A DNA stretch of 15,120 nucleotides from JAAFHS01 sp043751715 (GTDB taxonomy: Bacteria > Pseudomonadota > Alphaproteobacteria > Rhodobacterales > Rhodobacteraceae). This document shows positions 6,658-14,083 of this stretch, in pieces. The stretch is taken from NCBI GenBank assembly GCA_043751715.1, contig JAYUZO010000197.1, positions 1 through 15,120 of the forward strand, read 5' to 3'. The position numbers and the translations under genes are program-made. A model generated the notes under the pieces. The model was not told the origin of the DNA. It ran no database searches and saw only the letters and a list, made by a program, of their open reading frames with translations. Positions within the stretch are counted from its first letter, which is position 1; the number at the start of each line of letters is the position of its first letter.

Positions 6658-9243
6658 TTAGGCCAGCGTGCGCTGCACTTCTTCGCGTTCAAAGATTTCG
6701 ATCACGTCGTTCTCACGAACGTCTTCATACCGTTCAAACGCCATGCCGCATTCCTGGCCGCTGATGACTTCTTTCACTTCGTCCTTGAAGCGTTTCAGCG
6801 TTTTCAGCGTGCCTTCATGAATAACCACGTCATCGCGCAGCAAACGCACACCTGCCGACCGGCGCGCCACACCTTCGGTCACAAGGCAACCGGCAACCAT
6901 GCCAACGCCAGTTACCTTGAACACTTCCTTGATCTTGGCATAACCAATGAAGGTTTCGCGCACTTCGGCCTTCAGCAGGCCCGATGCCGCCGCCTTGATA
7001 TCATCCACCAGATCATAAATGATCGAGTAATAGCGGATTTCCACGCCCTTCTGGTTGGCTGACTGGCGCGCACTGGCATTCGCCCGCACGTTAAAGCCAA
7101 TGACCGGCGCATTTGATGCCTCAGCCAAACTTACATCGCTGTCGGTGATCGCGCCGACACCCGAATGCAGCACGCGCACGCGCACCTCTTCGTTGCCGAC
7201 CTTTTCAAGGGCCTGCACAATCGCCTCGGCAGAACCCTGCACATCGGCCTTCACGATCACCGGCAGTTCGGCCACGTCCATATCAGCCTTGGCCTTGGCC
7301 ATCAGCTGTTCCAACGTGGTCGCCGCACCCAGTGCCGCGCGCTTGTCCTTGATGGTTTTCTCACGGTAGGCCGCGATTTCACGCGCCTGCGCTTCGGTTT
7401 CCACCACGTTCAGCGTATCACCGGCCTGCGGCGTGCCAGACAGACCCAGCACCTCAACCGGAACCGACGGCCCGGCTTCGTCAATCCGCTCACCCTTGTC
7501 ATTGACCAGTGCGCGCACTTTGCCCCACTGTTCGCCCACAACAAAGATATCACCTTTGCGCAGCGTGCCGTTCTGCACCAGAACCGTTGCTACAGGCCCA
7601 CGGCCCACGTCCAGCTTGGCCTCGATCACTGCACCCTGTGCTGCCCGCGCCGGATTGGCCCGCAGTTCCAGGATTTCAGCCTGCAGCGCAATCGCTTCCA
7701 GCAATTTGTCCAGACCCACGCCCGTTTTGGCCGAAACCTCCACGTCCTGCACATCACCCGACATCGCCTCAACCACGATTTCGTGCTGCAACAGATCGGT
7801 GCGCACCTTGGTCGGGTTCGCGTCATATTTGTCGATCTTGTTGATCGCCACGATCATCGGCACCTTCGCCGCCTTGGCATGCGCAATTGCTTCAACCGTT
7901 TGCGGCATCACGGCATCATCTGCCGCCACCACCAGCACCACGATATCCGTGACCTGCGCGCCCCGCGACCGCATCGACGTGAACGCCGCGTGGCCGGGAG
8001 TATCAAGGAACGTGAGCATCGAGCCGTTATCCGTGCGCACCTGATACGCGCCGATATGCTGCGTGATCCCGCCCGCTTCACCCGACACGACATTTGCCTT
8101 GCGGATCGCATCCAGCAGGCTGGTCTTGCCGTGGTCAACATGGCCCATGATCGTCACGATCGGCGGACGCGTGAACAGATCGCCCTCCGCGTCCTTGACC
8201 GTTTCAATCGCCTGTTCCACGTCTGCGTCCGACACCCGCACAGCCTTGTGGCCGAATTCTTCGATCACCAGTTCCGCCGTATCCGCATCAATCGCCTGAT
8301 TCATGGTCACCATCATGCCCATTTTCATCAGGCTTTTGACCACATCCGCCGCGCGTTCCGCCATGCGGTTCGCCAACTCGCTGATCACGATGGTTTCAGG
8401 CAACTGCACATCGCGGAATTGCTTTTCCGCCTTTTGACCCAGACCAAGCGCCTTGGCCCGTGCCTTTTCCTGCTTACGCTTCATGGCGGCAAGGCTGCGC
8501 TGACGCCCGCCTTCGCCCGCCAACGCATCATTCAGCGTCAGCTTGCCAGCGCGACGCGCGTCTTCGCCACCCACGGCGCGCTTGGCACCCCGGTCACGCT
8601 CTGCCTCACGCTCACGTTCCGTCTTGCGCGGCGCAAGGCCAGGCTTGGCCGAAGCCGGACCGCGCGGATCGCCGCCCGGAATATTTGAAACCGGTGATTT
8701 TGCCTCTGGCGCTGCGGGCTTTGCCGCCTCGGCTGCCGGGGCGGTTGACCGTGGCCGCGTGCCCAGCACATCAGCCTTGCGCGCATCGGCGGCTGCCACC
8801 TTGGCCGCTGCCTCTTCGCGGGCCAGACGCGCATCCTGTTCAGCCTTCAGACGGGCTGCAGCAATGCGTTCCTGCTCTTCGCGTTCTTTGGTTTCGAATT
8901 CTTCACGCCGGCGCGCACGATCTTCTTCACGCACACGCTCATCTGCGGCGCGCTTGACGGCATCTTCGGCAAGACCTGCCTGATACACGCGCAAGGCCGC
9001 CATGCGGCGTTCCATATCCGCATCGGTAATGCCAGCGGGGCGCTTAGACGGATCACCGATGGGCTGCGACGTGCCGCCCGCCGTTGTCGTTGCTGCAGGT
9101 TTGGCCGTGGGCACAACCACGCGCTTGCGCTTGGTTTCCACCAGCACACTTTTCGTCCGACCATGGCTGAAGCTTTGCTTCACCTGTCCGGAACGTGGAA
9201 CGCCACCCAGGCCGAGGGGTTTTTTGCCGTCAGTATCGCTCAT
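6658..9243 (-). CDS. infB: Translation initiation factor IF-2
   Basis: IF-2 is the GTPase that places initiator fMet-tRNA on the 30S subunit and promotes 50S joining. The protein has 861 residues. A long charged N-terminal part has an Ala/Glu/Arg-rich probable coiled coil at about 75-157, followed by a Pro/Ala linker. The IF2_N-type segment (ETIVISELANRM onward) lies at about 283-345. The G domain shows G1 GHVDHGKT (367-374), G2 around GGITQHIG (391-398), G3 DTPGH (414-418) and G4 NKID (468-471). The C-terminal IF-2 domains run to the end. The ATG overlaps the upstream ylxR-like stop by four bases, and GAAGGA lies upstream, so coupled translation is likely. It is the last gene of the rimP operon and is followed by a strong terminator. 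Internal start sites giving shorter isoforms, known in E. coli, are possible but not evident. Confidence 0.98.
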   Translation of the reverse strand: MSDTDGKKPLGLGGVPRSGQVKQSFSHGRTKSVLVETKRKRVVVPTAKPAATTTAGGTSQPIGDPSKRPAGITDADMERRMAALRVYQAGLAEDAVKRAADERVREEDRARRREEFETKEREEQERIAAARLKAEQDARLAREEAAAKVAAADARKADVLGTRPRSTAPAAEAAKPAAPEAKSPVSNIPGGDPRGPASAKPGLAPRKTEREREAERDRGAKRAVGGEDARRAGKLTLNDALAGEGGRQRSLAAMKRKQEKARAKALGLGQKAEKQFRDVQLPETIVISELANRMAERAADVVKSLMKMGMMVTMNQAIDADTAELVIEEFGHKAVRVSDADVEQAIETVKDAEGDLFTRPPIVTIMGHVDHGKTSLLDAIRKANVVSGEAGGITQHIGAYQVRTDNGSMLTFLDTPGHAAFTSMRSRGAQVTDIVVLVVAADDAVMPQTVEAIAHAKAAKVPMIVAINKIDKYDANPTKVRTDLLQHEIVVEAMSGDVQDVEVSAKTGVGLDKLLEAIALQAEILELRANPARAAQGAVIEAKLDVGRGPVATVLVQNGTLRKGDIFVVGEQWGKVRALVNDKGERIDEAGPSVPVEVLGLSGTPQAGDTLNVVETEAQAREIAAYREKTIKDKRAALGAATTLEQLMAKAKADMDVAELPVIVKADVQGSAEAIVQALEKVGNEEVRVRVLHSGVGAITDSDVSLAEASNAPVIGFNVRANASARQSANQKGVEIRYYSIIYDLVDDIKAAASGLLKAEVRETFIGYAKIKEVFKVTGVGMVAGCLVTEGVARRSAGVRLLRDDVVIHEGTLKTLKRFKDEVKEVISGQECGMAFERYEDVRENDVIEIFEREEVQRTLA

Positions 9244-9872
9244 GCGTCTTTCGTATCCTTCACGGCGGAATTACCGCCCATATGCCCGCGCAATCCTGCG
9301 AGCCTTGCCGCTTCCTCTACAACACGCTGTGTGAGTCCACCAGCCGCAAGCGCGGCGTGTATCGCACGTTCCCGACCGAAAGCCAAACCCATTTCCCCAG
9401 CCGTCAGACAGCCGATGAATCTGTTCTCTCCTTCGGGCGCGCGCAGCTTGGTTTTGCCGCGTTCTGACCCATCACTGGCCTGGATCAGCACACGTGCCTG
9501 CCCCTTTGCCAGCATGTCTTTCACCTTTTCATAGCCCGTCACAGCATCACCCGCCTTGCGCGCCATCGACAGCAAATCGGTCACCCGCCGCGTGATCTGC
9601 CCTTCGATCAGGGCAACCAGCCCGTCGGGCACTGCAACGGGCTGTTTTGCCGCACGGCTGAACAGGTTTTTCTTTGCCGCCTTTTCGATGGAGTCCGCAA
9701 CCGCCTCAACGTACATGCCCCGTCCCGGCAGGCGACCCAACACATCAGGCACCACTTGCCCGTCAGGACCCACCACAAACCGCACAAGGCCAGCCTTCGG
9801 CTGAACCTCGCCCGTTACAATGCAACGGCGTTCTGGATCTTCAGTCAGTTTACCCTGCCCGCCCCGCGTCAT
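9240..9872 (-). CDS. YlxR (DUF448) - L7Ae-like fusion RNA-binding protein
   Basis: The 210-residue protein joins two RNA-binding modules that are separate genes (ylxR and ylxQ) in Gram-positive nusA-infB operons. Residues about 12-85 are the YlxR domain, with the hallmarks RRCIVTG (15-21) and LPGRGMYV (48-55). Residues about 90-190 resemble the L7Ae/L30e fold (ITRRVTDLLSMARKAG, then the GYEKV segment). In Bacillus, YlxR binds RNase P and ribosome-associated RNA; the role of the alphaproteobacterial fusion is not established. It starts 21 nt after nusA with only a weak ribosome-binding site (AGG) and overlaps infB by four bases, so expression is probably tied to its neighbours. Confidence 0.9.
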   Translation of the reverse strand: MTRGGQGKLTEDPERRCIVTGEVQPKAGLVRFVVGPDGQVVPDVLGRLPGRGMYVEAVADSIEKAAKKNLFSRAAKQPVAVPDGLVALIEGQITRRVTDLLSMARKAGDAVTGYEKVKDMLAKGQARVLIQASDGSERGKTKLRAPEGENRFIGCLTAGEMGLAFGRERAIHAALAAGGLTQRVVEEAARLAGLRGHMGGNSAVKDTKDA

Positions 9873-9893
9873 CGCGTGATCCGAGACCTGAAA

Positions 9894-11510
9894 TCAGGCC
9901 TCGGCCTCCTCTTCTTCATCAGCAGCGGCGGCTGCGTTCATCTTTTCCAGTTCAGCCGGATCAACCCAGCCCAGCATCACACGCGCCGTCATCACCAATG
10001 TCTGCGCTTCCTCCAGGCTGACTTCAAACGCCTCCAGCACGCCTTCATCTTTCTTGCGCACGCCGCCTTCGGTTGTCCAGCCGCCCGCCAGCTCCCAGTC
10101 TGCACAGGTGGCAAAATCTTCCAGCGTCTTGATGCCGTCCTTGGCCAGCGCCTCAAGCATTTGCGGCGTCAGCCCTTCAAAGTTGATCAGGCTGTCTTCC
10201 ACGCCCATTGCGCGCGCGGCCTCAAGGGCCTTTTTCGCCTGCTCTTCCAGATAGTCGCGCGCACGCGCCTGCAATTCGCCTGCCGTGCCTTCGTCAAACC
10301 CGTCAATCGACAACAGTTCGTCCAGCTCGACATAGGCCACTTCTTCCAGGTTCGTGAACCCTTCCGACACCAGCAGCTGCGCCATCATTTCATCCACATC
10401 CAGCGTATCCATGAACAGCTTGGTGCGTTCGGTGAATTCGGCCTGACGACGGGTCGATTCTTCGCTTTCCGTCATGATGTCGATATCCAGGCCCGTCAGC
10501 TGGCTGGCCAGACGCACGTTCTGCCCACGCCGCCCGATGGCCAACGACAACTGTTCATCCGGCACGACCACTTCGATCTTGCCCGCCTCTTCGTCGATCA
10601 CCACCTTGGACACTTCCGCAGGCTGCAACGCGTTCACAAGGAACGTTGCCTGATCCTGATTCCATGGAATGATGTCAATCTTTTCGCCCTGCAACTCGTT
10701 CACCACGGCCTGCACCCGGCTGCCGCGCATACCCACACAGGCACCCACCGGATCAATCGAGTTATCATAGCTGATCACAGCAATCTTTGCCCGTGACCCC
10801 GGATCGCGCGCCACGGCCTTGATCTCGATGATGCCATCGTAAATTTCGGGCACTTCCATCTTGAACAGTTCGGCCATGAACATCGGGTCGGTGCGCGACA
10901 AAAACACCTGCGGCCCCCGTGCTTCGCGCCGCACGTCCTTGATGAAACAACGCACGCGGTCACCGATACGATAGCTTTCGCGACCGATCTTTTCGTTGCG
11001 GCGCAGAATGCCTTCACCACGGCCGATATCGACGATGACGTTGCCATATTCCTCGCGCTTGACCTGACCATTGATGATCGTGCCCTTGCGGTCCTTGAAT
11101 TCTTCAAACTGGCGGTCACGTTCCGCTTCACGCACCTTTTGCAGGATCACCTGCTTGGCCGATTGCGCCGCGATTCGCCCCAATTCGACCGGCGGCACCT
11201 CTTCAATGATCTCAGAGCCGATTTCGGCATCCGGCTTCAACGGCAGCGCCTGCTTCAGTGTCATCTGGGCGTGGTGGTTTTCCAGCAGATCATCTTCCAC
11301 AACCGTCCGGATACGGGCAAAGGCCGCGCGCCCTGTCTTGCGGTCAATCCGCACACGGATATCCAACTCGGCCCCGTACCGGGACTTGGCCGCCCGCGCG
11401 AGCGATTCCTCCATCGCCTGAATCACCAGATCAGGGTCGATCATCTTTTCCCGTGCCACCGCTTCGGCGGTTTGCAACAGTTCAAGCTGGTTGGCGGATG
11501 TGATGGCCAT
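9894..11510 (-). CDS. nusA: Transcription termination/antitermination factor NusA
   Basis: NusA binds RNA polymerase and nascent RNA, slows elongation at hairpins, enhances intrinsic termination and takes part in rRNA antitermination. The 538-residue protein has the usual order: N-terminal polymerase-binding domain (1-130); S1 domain (about 138-205); KH1 with its GxxG loop GMRG (260-263); KH2 with GRRG (326-329); and two C-terminal helix-hairpin-helix acidic repeats (about 370-425 and 440-515), ending in an acidic tail. AAGGGGAG lies upstream of the ATG, 14 nt after the rimP stop. Because NusA strengthens hairpin terminators, the terminator-like leader upstream of rimP could give feedback control; this is inference. 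Confidence 0.98.
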   Translation of the reverse strand: MAITSANQLELLQTAEAVAREKMIDPDLVIQAMEESLARAAKSRYGAELDIRVRIDRKTGRAAFARIRTVVEDDLLENHHAQMTLKQALPLKPDAEIGSEIIEEVPPVELGRIAAQSAKQVILQKVREAERDRQFEEFKDRKGTIINGQVKREEYGNVIVDIGRGEGILRRNEKIGRESYRIGDRVRCFIKDVRREARGPQVFLSRTDPMFMAELFKMEVPEIYDGIIEIKAVARDPGSRAKIAVISYDNSIDPVGACVGMRGSRVQAVVNELQGEKIDIIPWNQDQATFLVNALQPAEVSKVVIDEEAGKIEVVVPDEQLSLAIGRRGQNVRLASQLTGLDIDIMTESEESTRRQAEFTERTKLFMDTLDVDEMMAQLLVSEGFTNLEEVAYVELDELLSIDGFDEGTAGELQARARDYLEEQAKKALEAARAMGVEDSLINFEGLTPQMLEALAKDGIKTLEDFATCADWELAGGWTTEGGVRKKDEGVLEAFEVSLEEAQTLVMTARVMLGWVDPAELEKMNAAAAADEEEEAEA

Positions 11511-11524
11511 GGGTCGTGCTCCCC

Positions 11525-12148
11525 TTAGTGTTTGGTCGGTTCTGCGTTGGGTAGATCGGGCGCATCATTGTCATTGCCCGGCTCTTGGTCGGTGCTGTGA
11601 TCCAGCACCTCATCAAACTGCGTTTCATCGATTGCACCCGCGATTTTACGCTGGCGCAGCATTTCGGTAATCAGCTCTTCCGTCAGGATCAGCTTGGCAT
11701 CTGACAGCCATTCGAATTTCAGGCCAACTGTGCCTTCCTCGATCTCGATCAGCACTTCGTCGCCCTCAACCCCCGCCAGCGTGCCCTTGAACCGGCGCCG
11801 CCCGTCGATCAGTTCGGTCGTCTCGATCCGCGCTTCCCAGCCCTGCCAGACATCGAAATCCTTCAGGCGCGTCAGCGGCCGGTCAATGCCGGGGGATGAC
11901 ACTTCCAGGATATAGTTTTCCTCAACCGGGTCTTCCACATCCAGCACCAGTGACACGGCGGTCGAAATCTGCCCGCAGTCATCCACATCAATGCCACCAT
12001 CGGCCTTGTCCGCCATGATTTGCAGCGTGCGCGTCTTGCCGCCCATCAGGCGGATGCGCACCAATTCAAACCCCATGCCTTCAATCACCGGGCCGACGAT
12101 ATCGGCAAGGCGGCGGTCAATGGCGGTTTTGGCGATCAGTTCAGACAT
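11525..12148 (-). CDS. rimP: Ribosome maturation factor RimP
   Basis: RimP assists assembly of the 30S subunit. From the ATG at 12148 the protein has 207 residues. The chosen start gives MSELIAKTAIDRRL with GGAAG five to six nt upstream. An in-frame GTG at 12178 lies within the leader terminator hairpin and adds ten non-conserved residues, so it is rejected. The family motif LEVSSPGIDRPL is at about 82-93, followed by the C-terminal Sm-like beta domain. The last 35 residues are an acidic, Asp/Pro-rich tail longer than in E. coli RimP (about 150 residues). It is the first gene of the rimP-nusA-ylxR-infB operon and is probably controlled by its own promoter and attenuator-like leader. Confidence 0.96.
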   Translation of the reverse strand: MSELIAKTAIDRRLADIVGPVIEGMGFELVRIRLMGGKTRTLQIMADKADGGIDVDDCGQISTAVSLVLDVEDPVEENYILEVSSPGIDRPLTRLKDFDVWQGWEARIETTELIDGRRRFKGTLAGVEGDEVLIEIEEGTVGLKFEWLSDAKLILTEELITEMLRQRKIAGAIDETQFDEVLDHSTDQEPGNDNDAPDLPNAEPTKH

Positions 12149-12231
12149 GTGGCTTCCAGAAATGCAAAACGGGCCCACAGGCCCGCTTGTGACGATCGGT
12201 AGCTTCGGGTGTGGACCCCGACGCCGCTGTT
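12149..12231 (-). promoter_or_regulatory. rimP leader RNA with terminator / anti-terminator potential
   Basis: Predicted transcription starts near 12231 and the leader runs to the rimP ATG. Hairpin 1 is TCGGG (12221-12217) with CCCGA (12209-12205) around the 7-nt loop GTCCACA. Hairpin 2 (12188-12167) is a terminator. The stretch GGGTCCACA (12218-12210), covering the arm and loop of hairpin 1, can pair over nine bases (one G-U) with TGTGGGCCC (12179-12171), the loop and descending arm of hairpin 2. Thus two mutually exclusive folds exist: terminator formed or terminator disrupted. There is no leader peptide: no start codon with a ribosome-binding site is present. From memory, Rfam holds a putative alphaproteobacterial 'rimP leader' attenuator family; I believe this belongs there but could not test it. 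The signal sensed is unknown. Confidence 0.65.
12166..12188 (-). terminator. Intrinsic terminator (attenuator) just upstream of rimP
   Basis: On the minus strand CGGGCC (12185-12180) pairs with GGCCCG (12175-12170) around the tetraloop TGTG. It can extend to nine pairs with AAG/TTT including one G-U, and is followed by TTTT at 12169-12166. It ends 18 nt before the rimP ATG, on the same strand and inside the predicted transcript, the typical position for an attenuator. It could also simply end read-through from pip, which lies upstream on the same strand. Confidence 0.7.
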
Positions 12232-12237
12232 GAAATC

Positions 12238-12266
12238 CGTATAGGCAAAGGCAGCCGAGTCTGCAA
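12238..12266 (-). promoter_or_regulatory. Candidate sigma-70 promoter of the rimP-nusA-ylxR-infB operon
   Basis: The minus strand reads TTGCAG (12266-12261), 17 nt, then TATACG (12243-12238). Both boxes match the housekeeping consensus well at optimal spacing. The promoter lies within the 127-nt gap between the pip stop and rimP, so the operon need not depend on pip transcription. Confidence 0.6.
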
Positions 12267-12275
12267 GGGGGGGCG

Positions 12276-13244
12276 TTACCCCCTTAACCTGTTCATCACC
12301 CGCACCAGTTCGGCGCTGATGCCCGGCTCACTTAACGCATGTCCCGCCATCGGTACCATGTGCAGTTCACACAGATCCCACCCGATTGCCAGTTTGTGTG
12401 CCGAAACCGGCGGGCAGATCATGTCAAACCGCCCCTGCACGATGACGCATGGAATATGCCGGATGCGGTGGCGTTCGCGCAGGATCCAGCCATCCTCTTC
12501 AAGGAACCCCGCGTTGTAGAAATAGTGATTCTCCAACCGCGAAAACGCGCGCGCATAGTCAGCCGGGCTTTCGCCCATCGGGCCATCACTGTGCACAGAG
12601 GCGAGTGCGTTTTCCCAGTTCGCCCAGATACGGCCGAACCGGGTTTCCTCCATCAGGTTGCCTGAAAACAGCCGCTGGTGATAAGCGCCAACCATATCGC
12701 CACGATCCGCCACCGGGATCGCATTGACAAACCGACCCCAGAGTTCGGGAAAGAAATTGCCCGCGCCACCGCCATAAAACCAGTCGATTTCCGCCTGCGT
12801 CATCAGGAACACGCCGCGCAGCACCAATTGGCTGACCCGGTCCGGGTGCCGGATGGCATAGATCAGCGCCAGCGTTGCCCCCCAGCTGCCGCCAAAGCAG
12901 ATGAACTGTTCAATCCCCAGAACCTGACGGATCGCTTCGATATCCGCCACCAGATGCCAGGTTGTATTCTGATCCACCGATGCATGCGGGCGCGACCGTC
13001 CGCAGCCGCGCTGATCAAACAGCACGACGCGGTAGACGTCCGGATCAAAATACCGACGCATGGCCGGGCTACACCCACCGCCGGGGCCGCCATGCACCAC
13101 CAGCACCGGCACGCCATTCGGGTTGCCGCATTGTTCCACATACACCCGGTGCCCATCGCCCACATCCAGCACGCGCTGATCGAACGGGTCGATCGGCGGG
13201 TAAAGGAATTCAACTGCGCGTTTTTGACCTGACCGGTGATCCAT
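12276..13244 (-). CDS. pip: Proline iminopeptidase (alpha/beta hydrolase, family S33)
   Basis: This cytoplasmic peptidase removes N-terminal proline from peptides. The 322-residue protein has the HGGPGGG oxyanion segment (51-57), DQRGCGRS (77-84), the nucleophile elbow GGSWG with S120, the acid D274 in GRFDMICPP, and H302 in MAGHALSEPG, so the catalytic triad is complete. RAVEFLYPPIDPFD at the N-terminus is typical of Pip and supports the ATG at 13244. No ribosome-binding site precedes this ATG, but a TATAGT box lies six nt upstream, so the message may be leaderless. It is divergent from ubiG and upstream of rimP on the same strand, but a promoter and a terminator separate it from rimP. Confidence 0.95.
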   Translation of the reverse strand: MDHRSGQKRAVEFLYPPIDPFDQRVLDVGDGHRVYVEQCGNPNGVPVLVVHGGPGGGCSPAMRRYFDPDVYRVVLFDQRGCGRSRPHASVDQNTTWHLVADIEAIRQVLGIEQFICFGGSWGATLALIYAIRHPDRVSQLVLRGVFLMTQAEIDWFYGGGAGNFFPELWGRFVNAIPVADRGDMVGAYHQRLFSGNLMEETRFGRIWANWENALASVHSDGPMGESPADYARAFSRLENHYFYNAGFLEEDGWILRERHRIRHIPCVIVQGRFDMICPPVSAHKLAIGWDLCELHMVPMAGHALSEPGISAELVRVMNRLRG

Positions 13245-13249
13245 ACAGC

Positions 13250-13277
13250 ACTATATAGCGGAAAAGTGCCGCGTCAC
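13250..13277 (-). promoter_or_regulatory. Candidate pip promoter placing the start site at the ATG
   Basis: The minus strand has GTGACG (13277-13272), 16 nt, then TATAGT (13255-13250), five of six matches to the -10 consensus. The pip ATG begins six nt downstream of the box, so transcription would start at or next to it. The -10 sits in the palindrome CTATATAG (13251-13258). Confidence 0.4.
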
Positions 13278-13304
13278 TATCATCTGATTGCACGAGGAGC
13301 CGCC

Positions 13305-14036
13305 ATGACCACGATTGATCCGACCGAGGTTGCCAAGTTTGAGGCGATGGCAGCGGAATGGTGGGACCCGAATGGCAAGTTCAAACCCCTGCACATGCTC
13401 AACCCCTGCCGTCTGGATTATATCAGCACACAAATTGCAGCAGAATTTGACCGTGACCTGACAAAACCCCAGCCTTTTGCAGGCCTGCGCCTGCTGGATA
13501 TCGGCTGTGGTGGCGGGTTGCTCAGCGAACCCATGGCACGATTGGGTGCGACGGTGGTGGGGGCGGATGCCGCCCCGCGCAACATTCCGGTGGCGCAATT
13601 GCATGCCGAACAGTCCGGGCTGACGATTGATTACCGCCATACAACGGCCGAAGACATGGCGGCCGCGGGTGACCGATTCGATGTGATCCTGAACATGGAG
13701 GTGGTCGAACATGTGGCCGATCCGCTGGCCTATCTGACCGCGTGCCAGCAACTGCTGAACCCCGGCGGGCTGATGATCTGTTCAACCCTGAACCGCAATC
13801 CGAAAAGCTTTGCCATGGCGATAGTGGGCGCAGAGTGGGTGATGCGGTGGCTGCCCAAGGGCACGCATGACTGGCGCAAATTCATCACCCCGGATGAGCT
13901 GTATGACCTGATCCGCCGCGCGGGCCTTGATCCGGTAGACCGCAAAGGCATGGTGTTCAACCCGCTGGGGTGGAGCTGGTCCCTGTCAGCGCGCGATTTG
14001 TCATGCAACTATGTCACGGCATCAGTGAAACGCTAA
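13305..14036 (+). CDS. ubiG: Ubiquinone biosynthesis O-methyltransferase UbiG
   Basis: UbiG carries out the two SAM-dependent O-methylations of the ubiquinone ring. From the ATG at 13305 the protein has 243 residues, the normal family length. GAGGAG at 13294-13299, five nt upstream, fixes this start over the in-frame GTG at 13236, which would add 23 unrelated residues overlapping the pip start. The N-terminus (DPTEVAKFEAMAAEWWDPNGKFKPLH) is diagnostic for UbiG. SAM motif I, LLDIGCGGG, is at 63-71 with the following acidic residue in VVGAD, and MEVVEHV supplies the post-motif region. The gene is monocistronic here, divergent from pip and convergent with the last gene. Confidence 0.97.
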   Translation: MTTIDPTEVAKFEAMAAEWWDPNGKFKPLHMLNPCRLDYISTQIAAEFDRDLTKPQPFAGLRLLDIGCGGGLLSEPMARLGATVVGADAAPRNIPVAQLHAEQSGLTIDYRHTTAEDMAAAGDRFDVILNMEVVEHVADPLAYLTACQQLLNPGGLMICSTLNRNPKSFAMAIVGAEWVMRWLPKGTHDWRKFITPDELYDLIRRAGLDPVDRKGMVFNPLGWSWSLSARDLSCNYVTASVKR

Positions 14037-14053
14037 GACCCACTATTTTCCCA

Positions 14054-14080
14054 GTAGGATGGGCAATCTGCCCATCCTGC
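14054..14080. terminator. 12-bp palindrome between convergent ubiG and membrane-protein genes
   Basis: GTAGGATGGGCA (14054-14065) pairs with TGCCCATCCTGC (14069-14080) over twelve positions, one a T-G wobble, around a 3-nt loop. It fills the 47-nt gap between two convergent stop codons, which is where a shared terminator is expected. It lacks a real T tract on either side (GTTTC on plus, ACTGG on minus), so it is either a weak bidirectional terminator or an intergenic repeat of the REP type. Confidence 0.55.
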
Positions 14081-14083
14081 GTT

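Noticed and set aside
7165..8688. 507-residue open frame on the plus strand opposite infB
   Set aside because: His/Arg/Leu-rich shadow product of a GC-rich gene; infB on the other strand is certain and this frame shows no recognisable domain or ribosome-binding site.
9756..10796. 346-residue open frame on the plus strand opposite nusA and the ylxR-like gene
   Set aside because: Phe/His/Arg-rich antisense shadow of nusA.
12149..12231. Leader-peptide attenuation upstream of rimP
   Set aside because: No start codon with a ribosome-binding site occurs in the predicted leader.
12149..12275. tRNA gene (as metY precedes rimP-nusA in E. coli)
   Set aside because: No cloverleaf, anticodon arm or CCA-proximal T-arm can be built; the gap is filled by a promoter and two hairpins.
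13224..13254. ubiG promoter using TTGACC at 13224-13229
   Set aside because: The best -10-like box (CACTAT) is 19 nt away and poor; spacing is not convincing.
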